Position numbers and translations under genes: made by a program. Below are positions 58,406 through 64,000 of a stretch of 64,000 bases of DNA, piece by piece (the stretch's first letter is position 1; every line of letters starts with the position of its first letter). The notes under the pieces are model-generated. The model was not told where the DNA came from. It searched no databases and saw only the letters and a program-made list of their open reading frames with translations. The stretch comes from an uncultured Mediterraneibacter sp. (GTDB taxonomy: Bacteria; Bacillota; Clostridia; Lachnospirales; Lachnospiraceae), in contig CALWTQ010000007.1 of assembly GCA_944384505.1 (NCBI GenBank), positions 1 to 64,000 on the forward strand, written 5' to 3'.

Positions 58406-59119
58406 ATGACACTGGAAGAATTAGAAAAGAAAGTTCCGGCTCTGCGAGAATATACAGCCGGCATGTCCGACGCGCTCCGGAGCCTGACCTTTGTAACCAG
58501 CTACGCCCCCGGAGAGATCATCCATCACAAAGACACTGACCTGCCCTATTTCGGCATAGTGGCTGAAGGTGAAAACCGGGCGATCAATCAGATGAAAAAC
58601 GGCAAGGTGTTCATGATAGAAATCAACAAACCGATTGACTTCATCGGTGAAGTCACCGTACTCGCTCAGAAAGAAACCACCTCCGTGACAATCCAGGCTG
58701 TGACCCCGTCAACTGTGGTCTATCTCCCCCGTCAAAAGGCAGAAGAATGGCTGGATACAGACCCGGTCATCCTGCGCAAAGTCGCCAGGCATGTAGCTTT
58801 TAAACTTTACCGTTCCTCCTACAACAACGGTTTGAATATGTTCTATCCTCCCACATACATCCTGGCGGACTACCTTGCGCGTACATATGAGCAGATGTTG
58901 TCGGACGCCGTCGTATTCAGCCCGGCAGAGAAGAAGTCCATTGTCATTCCCCGAACCCACGAGTGGATGGAGGAAGAACTGGGCATGAATATCAAGACTC
59001 TGGAACGCGCGATACGCGCACTGAGGGAGCAGGAATATTTTGAAGTTGTAAAAGGGAAAATCAGTATAAACTTTGAGCAGTATATGAAACTGAAAGATTA
59101 TCTGGAACAATTTTGTTGA
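58406..59119 (+). CDS. Crp/Fnr family transcriptional regulator
   Basis: This 237-aa protein has an N-terminal cyclic-nucleotide-like beta-barrel (FVTSYAPGEIIHHKDTDLPY, about 30-140) and a C-terminal winged helix (EWMEEELGMNIKTLERAIRA). No cysteine cluster for an iron-sulfur centre is visible, so it is not an FNR oxygen sensor. It is divergent from the DUF3100-amidohydrolase genes with a 250-bp shared region. GGAGG lies six bases before ATG. Confidence 0.9.
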   Translation: MTLEELEKKVPALREYTAGMSDALRSLTFVTSYAPGEIIHHKDTDLPYFGIVAEGENRAINQMKNGKVFMIEINKPIDFIGEVTVLAQKETTSVTIQAVTPSTVVYLPRQKAEEWLDTDPVILRKVARHVAFKLYRSSYNNGLNMFYPPTYILADYLARTYEQMLSDAVVFSPAEKKSIVIPRTHEWMEEELGMNIKTLERAIRALREQEYFEVVKGKISINFEQYMKLKDYLEQFC

Positions 59120-59134
59120 GAATATGACCCTTTG

Positions 59135-59184
59135 GAAAAAAGCACTGTCCGGAGAGTAATCTATCCCCTCCAGATAGTGCTTTG
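59135..59184 (-). terminator. Terminator of the DUF4258/YgiT pair
   Basis: AAGCACT and AGTGCTT ends pair around an interrupted inner stem. On the minus strand a T-run follows (complement of 59135-59140). It may also stop the crp-type gene from the other side. Confidence 0.6.
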
Positions 59185-59233
59185 AATTAATATACCTGTA
59201 TTTTCACATCCCAATTATTATCATCCACGTGTA

Positions 59234-59464
59234 TTACGCTGCTGTAGCATAATCCAGAATAAAAATCTTACTTGCAATCTTTTCAATTCTATCCAGAATA
59301 TCGTCAATTCTTTCTGCCACTGATGCTTTAAGGAACTCTTCCCCACACTGACTGCATTTCATACAAGGAACATTCTCAATAATTACATAACAATTATTTA
59401 ATTGTGCAAAATATGTTGTTTTTGCTTCTTTCATTTCTCCATATTTACAGCTCATGCATCTCAT
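59234..59464 (-). CDS. YgiT-type zinc-finger antitoxin-like protein
   Basis: This 76-aa protein has two CxxC pairs (CMSC and CSQCGEEF) of the YgiT/MqsA zinc-finger type in the first 45 residues, then a helical stretch SVAERIDDILDRIEKIASKI. It lacks the C-terminal helix-turn-helix of full MqsA. It lies one base after a DUF4258 gene, a recurring pair thought to be a toxin-antitoxin module. Confidence 0.8.
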   Translation of the reverse strand: MRCMSCKYGEMKEAKTTYFAQLNNCYVIIENVPCMKCSQCGEEFLKASVAERIDDILDRIEKIASKIFILDYATAA

Positions 59465-59465
59465 T

Positions 59466-59783
59466 TTATTTTAGCTCCCTTCTCGTCTTTAAATCATTCT
59501 CAAATTTCAAAGTATCAGGATAATATGCAGTAATTATCCGACTCATTGTTCCTTCATCACTCACCACAACATGAATAATCTTATTATTAATTGTATATCC
59601 AAATACCAGACAGCTTGGGAATGGAAAATCGTCCGGATATTGTTCTATTATCTCACCTGTCATTATACAATTTCTAACATCTCTTGCCTTTATCCTTCTC
59701 TGCCTTAATCTCTCTTGAGCATGAAGGCTTATAATAACTTGATCCTGTTTATAGTATTCCTGTAATTTCTCTATATCAATCAT
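59466..59783 (-). CDS. DUF4258 protein, putative toxin of the pair
   Basis: This 105-aa basic protein matches DUF4258 (ISLHAQERLRQRRIKARDVR, then VFGYTINNKIIHVVVSDEG). DUF4258 folds like RelE/MqsR RNases, and pairs with YgiT-type proteins are annotated as toxin-antitoxin systems; activity is not shown here. ATG 59783 is used because GGAAGTGA lies just before it. Upstream lies a short gap to the tRNA-Glu gene on the opposite strand. Confidence 0.8.
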   Translation of the reverse strand: MIDIEKLQEYYKQDQVIISLHAQERLRQRRIKARDVRNCIMTGEIIEQYPDDFPFPSCLVFGYTINNKIIHVVVSDEGTMSRIITAYYPDTLKFENDLKTRRELK

Positions 59784-59956
59784 TTTATCACTTCCAGCCT
59801 GCAATTATTGTTGTTTTACTCCCATATTTATTATACCTACATTCATTATATATAAGCAATTTTGTTTTTACAAGACGTGTTATACCAGGCAGTGCCCACA
59901 GTAATTTTCAGAAAACAAATGCTATCGTCGGAAAATAAAAAAAGCAGAAAAAACAC

Positions 59957-59985
59957 TTGCAATACGTTAAAACATATGCTATATT
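59957..59985 (+). promoter_or_regulatory. Promoter of tRNA-Glu
   Basis: TTGCAA (59957-59962) and TATATT (59980-59985), 17-bp spacer, about 40 bases before the tRNA. Confidence 0.75.
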
Positions 59986-60026
59986 AATATTCGCTGTGAG
60001 GCACACACCTCTACAGAAAGAAAAAT

Positions 60027-60098
60027 GGCTCCGTGGTCAAGCGGTCAAGACGCTAGCCTCTCACGCTGGAATCAGGGGTTCGATTCCCCTCGGAGTCA
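60027..60098 (+). tRNA. tRNA-Glu (CTC anticodon)
   Basis: The 72-nt cloverleaf has acceptor GGCTCCG (60027-60033) with CGGAGTC (60091-60097). The anticodon stem CTAGC/GCTGG encloses loop CTCTCAC with anticodon CTC, and the T arm is GGGGTTCGATTCCCC. Discriminator A is at 60098. CCA is not encoded. A terminator follows directly, so it is transcribed alone. Confidence 0.95.
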
Positions 60099-60110
60099 CT
60101 GCTTTAAGAT

Positions 60111-60141
60111 TCTCCGCAGATTATTCTGCGGAGATTTTTTT
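60111..60141 (+). terminator. Terminator of tRNA-Glu
   Basis: Perfect 10-bp stem TCTCCGCAGA (60111-60120) with TCTGCGGAGA (60125-60134), then a run of seven T. Confidence 0.93.
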
Positions 60142-60220
60142 GTTTTAACCCCTGCATTTTCAGGGGGTCCAAAAAACAATTGCTGTGAAATATCGCAGAA
60201 AATCTGCGATAACATTCCGG

Positions 60221-61156
60221 CTATTTAGTCATTGACTTCCCGGCCACGGAGAGTCCCGCCGCCGTCTCCTGTCTCACCATGATATTGAGCGCCTTTTTCT
60301 TATTCCGGATTATCACCTCACTGTGAGCGCCTCCGAACTCCCCGTCACGGGTCCACGGGATCTCTTCCATGCACTCAAACCGTACGCAGCCGGATTTGAA
60401 GGAATACATTCTCTGTGGATTGATCTGTTTCATAAGGATTGCCCCCAGAAGTTCATTGAGCTCAATAGGATTTTTCGGCGTTTTGATCAGTGTCACCTCG
60501 AATACTCCGTCATCGAAAACTATCTCGGGTCCGATGATCCCCTTGAATCCGCCAACAGATCTTGAGTTTGTTACCATGCCGAAGATAAACTCATCCTCAA
60601 ACTCTTCTCCGTCATGAGTCACTTTAATTTTATATGAAGGAATATTAAAGATACGTTTTGTCCCCTCCAGAACATAAGCCAGATGTCCGAGGATGTTCTT
60701 CATGCTCTGCTTCGTTTCATAAGACACGTCCGTAAACAGACCGAAAGCCGCAATATAGATGAAATAATCGTTGTTGAACTTCCCTACGTCACATGGAAAC
60801 GGAACGCCGTTCACCGCTGTGTCAGCCGCTTCCAGGACGTCCTTTGAAATCCCCAGGCTGGCGGCAAAATCGTTAGTCGTCCCCGCCGGGATATAGCCAA
60901 GGGGTGTGGCAATGCCTCTCATCTGAAGGCCGGTTACAACTTCGTCCAGAGTCCCGTCCCCCCCGCTGCACACGATCAGATCATAAATATCCTGACAGGA
61001 TCGGATCTTTTCCGACGCATCCAGCGCTTTCTGAGTTGGATAAACCGTAATCTCATACCCCGCTTTTACAAATGTGTCCAGAACATCAGAAAGTTTCGGC
61101 TTCAGGATTCCTGTGCCTGCATTCGGATTATAAATAAACAACAATTTTTTCGTCAT
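60221..61156 (-). CDS. Diacylglycerol kinase-family lipid kinase (YegS/BmrU type)
   Basis: This 311-aa protein has the DAGK catalytic motif VCSGGDGTLDEVVTGL and LGYIPAGTTNDFAASLG, with an N-terminal Rossmann-like half (FIYNPNAGTGI). It phosphorylates a lipid such as diacylglycerol at the inner membrane. No operon partners are evident. A palindrome TATCGCAGA/TCTGCGATA lies just downstream (60186-60206) and may end transcription. Confidence 0.93.
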   Translation of the reverse strand: MTKKLLFIYNPNAGTGILKPKLSDVLDTFVKAGYEITVYPTQKALDASEKIRSCQDIYDLIVCSGGDGTLDEVVTGLQMRGIATPLGYIPAGTTNDFAASLGISKDVLEAADTAVNGVPFPCDVGKFNNDYFIYIAAFGLFTDVSYETKQSMKNILGHLAYVLEGTKRIFNIPSYKIKVTHDGEEFEDEFIFGMVTNSRSVGGFKGIIGPEIVFDDGVFEVTLIKTPKNPIELNELLGAILMKQINPQRMYSFKSGCVRFECMEEIPWTRDGEFGGAHSEVIIRNKKKALNIMVRQETAAGLSVAGKSMTK

Positions 61157-61249
61157 CTTAATCTCTCCTTACCGCTCAGACTCCCCGTATCAGACGGGAC
61201 AGCAAGAGGCTGTACTTGCCTGCACAGCCTCTTCTCGTCTTATCTTTCT

Positions 61250-61356
61250 GTTTATTCCCGCGGGCAGCGAGCCAGGCGGACATGCCCGCATGTCCATTTG
61301 GCGACTGCCGCGAGGGTCTAATGCCCCGATGCTTGCAGCGGGGGCTTTGACTTCAT
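61250..61356 (-). repeat. Dispersed multi-hairpin repeat, copy 2
   Basis: When read on the minus strand this 107-bp element matches copy 1 at 24807-24943 over nearly its whole length. Shared pieces are the GAAGTCAA start, GCATCGGGG, TAGACC-TCGCGGCAG-CGCCAAA, GGACATGC-GCATGTCC, and the CCCGCGG-AATAAA end. The insert in the first loop of copy 1 is absent here. It follows the Crh-like gene, which ends 37 bases away. No ORF in it is credible. A separate 10-bp hairpin lies beside it at 61204-61233. Confidence 0.8.
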
Positions 61357-61392
61357 CTCTCCGCCACAGCCCCGGGCGGCCCCTGTTCCTTG

Positions 61393-61653
61393 TTACCCTG
61401 CGATATTTGCAAAGAATGTACGAATCCCCTCCGCCGCACGCTTCTCGTCCTCTCCTTCTGTTACGACAGTGATCTTCTCACCGTCTGTCAGGCTCAGGCT
61501 CATCATACCCATGATGCTCTTGGCATTGATATGCTTCTCACCGATCTGAATATAGATCTTGCTTACATACTGACTTGCCTCCTGCACAAGCAGCGCGATC
61601 GGTCTTCCGTCAAATCCATCTTCTGCCTTTACTACAACGGGTGTCTTAATCAT
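61393..61653 (-). CDS. crh: HPr-family protein lacking the phospho-histidine (Crh-like)
   Basis: This 86-aa HPr-fold protein has the phosphorylation-site histidine (His15 of HPr) replaced by Asp15 (GFDGRPIALLVQ, where HPr has a LHARP-type text). Ser46 in AKSIMGMMSL is kept. This is the state of Bacillus Crh, which cannot carry PTS phosphate but, when phosphorylated on Ser46 by HPr kinase, partners CcpA. Its position after rapZ and whiA also matches the B. subtilis crh operon. It overlaps whiA by four bases. It is probably a regulator, not a PTS carrier. The symbol is by analogy. Confidence 0.85.
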   Translation of the reverse strand: MIKTPVVVKAEDGFDGRPIALLVQEASQYVSKIYIQIGEKHINAKSIMGMMSLSLTDGEKITVVTEGEDEKRAAEGIRTFFANIAG

Positions 61654-62609
61654 AATAATCCTCCTTGCTCCTGCCTTGCCTTTTCTGCCATCTCACTCAG
61701 CCTGCGCAGTCTGTGGTTGATTCCGGACTTACCGACCGGGGGCGTGAGAGCCTCACCCAGTTCTTTCAGAGACGCATCAGGATTCTCCAGCCGCGCGTAT
61801 GCGGCTTCCACCAGATTCTCCGGAAGGTTTTCAAATCCGACCGTATCTCTGAGATATGTAATGTCTTCGATCTGCTTCACGGCTGCAGAAACAGTCTTAT
61901 TGATATTGGCAGTCTCGCAGTTCACTTTTCTGTTCACGGAATTGCGCATCTCTTTCAGAATCCTGACATTCTCAAGCTCCATCAAAGACACATGCGCCTC
62001 CATCACATTTAAAATGTCTACAATTTGAGAGCCTTCTTTCAGATAAACAACAAATGATTTTTTACGCTGAACAATCTTGGCATCCAGGTCAAAACCGCAG
62101 ATCACATCCCGGATCTGCTGCGCCGCCTCCGGGGAGGAACACACGATCTCAAAATGGTATGACTTCCGCGGATCGCTCATAGAGCCAGCCGCCTGAAATG
62201 CGCCCCGCAGGAAGGCTCTCCTGCAGCACGTCTGACGGATCACCAGTGGATTAAATGGCCGAAGATCATCCGCCCGTCTCTCATGCTCGCTGATCATTTT
62301 TGCCGCCTGAAGAATTCTCAAAGCGTCTTTATGCCGTCTTACAATGACCGCATAGGAAACGCTGTCCCTTGCGATATTTCTCCTTATAGAAATATCAGTT
62401 TTTATATTAAATGTTTTTTCTATTAATGTAAAGACTTTTCTTGCGACAAGCAGGTTTTCTGAATGGATTTTTATGCTGCACCGGTCAAAACTGTTAATCA
62501 CAACCGTGCCGCACATTCCGATAAACGCAGAGATCTCAGCTATCCTGCAGTGCCGCGCAGAGCTGATATTTCCTGCCAGTTCCTCCCTTACTTTCCCTGA
62601 AAAGGACAT
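61650..62609 (-). CDS. whiA: WhiA-type DNA-binding protein
   Basis: This 319-aa protein has an N-terminal homing-endonuclease-like fold (FSGKVREELAGNISSARHCR) without nuclease activity in the family, and a C-terminal helix-turn-helix (PDASLKELGEALTPPVGKSG). Family members influence sporulation or cell division. ATG 62609 is used because AAAGGAAGTG lies just upstream; the frame continues further but without a site. The gene starts five bases after rapZ ends. Confidence 0.95.
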   Translation of the reverse strand: MSFSGKVREELAGNISSARHCRIAEISAFIGMCGTVVINSFDRCSIKIHSENLLVARKVFTLIEKTFNIKTDISIRRNIARDSVSYAVIVRRHKDALRILQAAKMISEHERRADDLRPFNPLVIRQTCCRRAFLRGAFQAAGSMSDPRKSYHFEIVCSSPEAAQQIRDVICGFDLDAKIVQRKKSFVVYLKEGSQIVDILNVMEAHVSLMELENVRILKEMRNSVNRKVNCETANINKTVSAAVKQIEDITYLRDTVGFENLPENLVEAAYARLENPDASLKELGEALTPPVGKSGINHRLRRLSEMAEKARQEQGGLL

Positions 62610-62613
62610 ATAC

Positions 62614-63492
62614 TCACTTCCTTTTTGTGATGCTGTCTTTCCCGATGTCACGGTGCTCAATGCGCACGCCGTAGTTTTCCAGAGATTCCAGGCTCTGGTA
62701 AAGGGCATTGGCAAGCGTTACAGACCGATGCTTTCCGCCAGTACATCCAATGGAAATCACAAGCTGGTTTTTCCCTTCAAGTATGTAATTGGGGATCAAA
62801 AACTCTACCATATCCTTTAATTTCTCCAGGAATATCCTGGCTTTATCACTTCCCATCACGTAATCCTGGACTTCTGGGTCATTTCCCGTCTTTTCTTTCA
62901 GTTCGTCAATATAATAAGGGTTCGGCAGGAACCGCACGTCAAACACCAGATCCGAATCCTGCGGTATTCCGTACTTAAAACCGAACGACATTACTGTAAT
63001 ATACAGGCTCAGGAAACGATGTCCCTTCACAAAGATTTTCTCAAGCTCAATCTTGAGCTCACGGGTCAGCAGCTTGCTGGTGTCCAGGATATATGTAGCG
63101 CGCATTTTCAGGAAAAGAATCTTCTCCCGCTCTTTTGCAATACCAGTGTCCACCCGTCCGGAACCGCTCAGCGGATGCTGTCTTCTCGTCTCCTTATACC
63201 GCTTGATCAGTACGTCGTCCTGCGCGTCAAGGAAAAGGATTTCATAATGGATCTGCCGCTCATCCATATCATCAAGCACATCTTTCAGGCCCGAAAAATC
63301 CTGTCCGCCCCTGACGTCCAGGCCCACCGCAGCCTTCTTCACCTCTTCCTCCGGCTCGCTGAACATCTCCACAAATCTGGGAAGCAGGGGAATCGGCAGA
63401 TTATCCACACAGAAATACCCCATATCTTCCAGCATCTTAAGCGCCGTTGACTTTCCGGCTCCGGACATCCCAGTCACAATCACAAAACGCAT
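62614..63492 (-). CDS. rapZ: RNase adapter protein RapZ
   Basis: This 292-aa protein has an N-terminal P-loop ATPase/kinase-like domain with GMSGAGKSTALK and a C-terminal domain with the conserved IGCTGGKHRSVTLANAL motif. In E. coli it steers an sRNA to RNase E for glucosamine-6-phosphate control; in Firmicutes the role is less clear. It starts three bases after the murB stop and precedes whiA, an order conserved in many Firmicutes. Confidence 0.95.
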   Translation of the reverse strand: MRFVIVTGMSGAGKSTALKMLEDMGYFCVDNLPIPLLPRFVEMFSEPEEEVKKAAVGLDVRGGQDFSGLKDVLDDMDERQIHYEILFLDAQDDVLIKRYKETRRQHPLSGSGRVDTGIAKEREKILFLKMRATYILDTSKLLTRELKIELEKIFVKGHRFLSLYITVMSFGFKYGIPQDSDLVFDVRFLPNPYYIDELKEKTGNDPEVQDYVMGSDKARIFLEKLKDMVEFLIPNYILEGKNQLVISIGCTGGKHRSVTLANALYQSLESLENYGVRIEHRDIGKDSITKRK

Positions 63493-63495
63493 CTG

Positions 63496-64000
63496 TCAAA
63501 ACTCTCCTATTCTCTTTACCTCCGGTTCAAGGGTGACACCGGAATTCTGTTTCACACGCTCCACCACATCACTCATGAGCCGCACCACGTCCTTCGCTGT
63601 GGCACCTCCTCTGTTGATCACAAAACCGCAGTGCTTCTCCGACACCTGGGCGCCGCCCACCTGATATCCGCGCAGCCCTGCTTCCTCGATCAGCTTGCCG
63701 GCGAAATAACCCTCCGGCCTCTTAAACGTACTCCCCGCGCTTCCGTATTCCAGGGGTTGTTTCTCCACACGCCTGTTCTTAAGCTCTTCCATTGCCGCGC
63801 GGATCGTTTCCTTGTCGCCATGCTCAAGCTTTAAGACCGCTCCCAGCGCTACATAATCATTTTTAGAAATTACACTGGTTCTGTATCCCATCCCCAGCTC
63901 ATCCACTGACAGAGTCAGCACCTCGCCGTCCTGGGTCAATACCTGCGCGCTCTCAACGATCTGGTTCATCTCACCTCCATACGCGCCCGCATTCATCCTG
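63496..64000 (-). CDS. murB: UDP-N-acetylmuramate dehydrogenase, C-terminal part
   Basis: This is the 3' 168 codons of murB; the 5' part lies beyond the window edge. The visible part has the FAD-domain MNAGAYGGEMNQIVES, then GSTFKRPEGYFAGKLIEEAG with the catalytic region, EKHCGFVINRGGATAKDV, and the ending SGVTLEPEVKRIGEF. It reduces UDP-GlcNAc-enolpyruvate to UDP-MurNAc in cell-wall synthesis. It is the first seen gene of the murB-rapZ-whiA-crh run. Confidence 0.95.
   Translation of the reverse strand, partial: RMNAGAYGGEMNQIVESAQVLTQDGEVLTLSVDELGMGYRTSVISKNDYVALGAVLKLEHGDKETIRAAMEELKNRRVEKQPLEYGSAGSTFKRPEGYFAGKLIEEAGLRGYQVGGAQVSEKHCGFVINRGGATAKDVVRLMSDVVERVKQNSGVTLEPEVKRIGEF

Noticed and set aside
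61204-61233. 10-bp hairpin AAGAGGCTGT/ACAGCCTCTT as terminator of the Crh-like operon
   Set aside because: It lies 160 bases past the gene end, beyond the repeat, and has no T-run on the minus strand, so I only mention it with the repeat.

Overview
The window looks like chromosomal DNA of a gut-type anaerobic Clostridia member, most probably Lachnospiraceae-like. The pointers are a type III (GlnN) glutamine synthetase, a rapZ-whiA-Crh-like cluster, strong GGAGG ribosome sites, CcpA-type cre and LacI-type operators, and a large investment in ABC importers and galactosidases. The species cannot be named from the sequence alone.

Layout. 1-5.2 kb: a long imperfect palindrome, an ECF sigma factor with its DUF4179 partner, a PiT phosphate transporter with a DUF47/PhoU-like partner, and small membrane or secreted proteins. 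5.2-9.1 kb: an AT-rich sugar locus with an RpiR regulator, a PTS EIIBC that is split by an apparent frameshift, and a sulfatase with no signal peptide. 9.1-20.8 kb: a defence island on the minus strand. It holds hsdM, rhuM, hsdS, a PrrC-type anticodon nuclease, hsdR, and a TOTE-type primase-helicase-PLD protein. 21.2-22.2 kb: rplM-rpsI with a consensus promoter and a leader. 22.2-28.6 kb: a surface protein, a GH13 amylase, an SGNH hydrolase, a YbaK/ProX deacylase and an ABC-class ATPase. 28.6-36.7 kb: a LacI-controlled operon with a Gfo/Idh/MocA dehydrogenase, a double VOC protein and a complete ribose-type ABC importer. 36.7-51.2 kb: a galactan and galacto-oligosaccharide locus with GH42, GH2, AraC, GH53, an uncharacterised 617-aa protein, MalFG-type permeases, a binding protein and a LacI regulator. 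51.3-54.7 kb: glnN and class II aldolase. 54.7-59.1 kb: an amidohydrolase, a TauE/SafE exporter, a DUF3100 transporter pair and a Crp/Fnr regulator. 59.2-64 kb: a DUF4258/YgiT toxin-antitoxin-like pair, tRNA-Glu(CTC), a lipid kinase, and crh-like/whiA/rapZ/murB, with murB cut by the window end.

The most striking system is the defence island. It has the arrangement of the classic prr locus (hsdM, hsdS, prrC, hsdR), with RhuM inserted and a TOTE-family primase-helicase placed directly downstream. The PrrC-like protein keeps an Arg-Glu-His triad with the spacing described for E. coli PrrC. HsdS is unusual in having three target-recognition modules. It also has a 12-bp tandem repeat encoding TAEL units like those that set the spacer length in EcoR124I/II.

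Two classes of structured non-coding repeat are present: the 342-bp palindrome at 181-522, and a dispersed multi-hairpin repeat with copies near 24.8-24.9 kb and 61.25-61.36 kb in opposite orientation.
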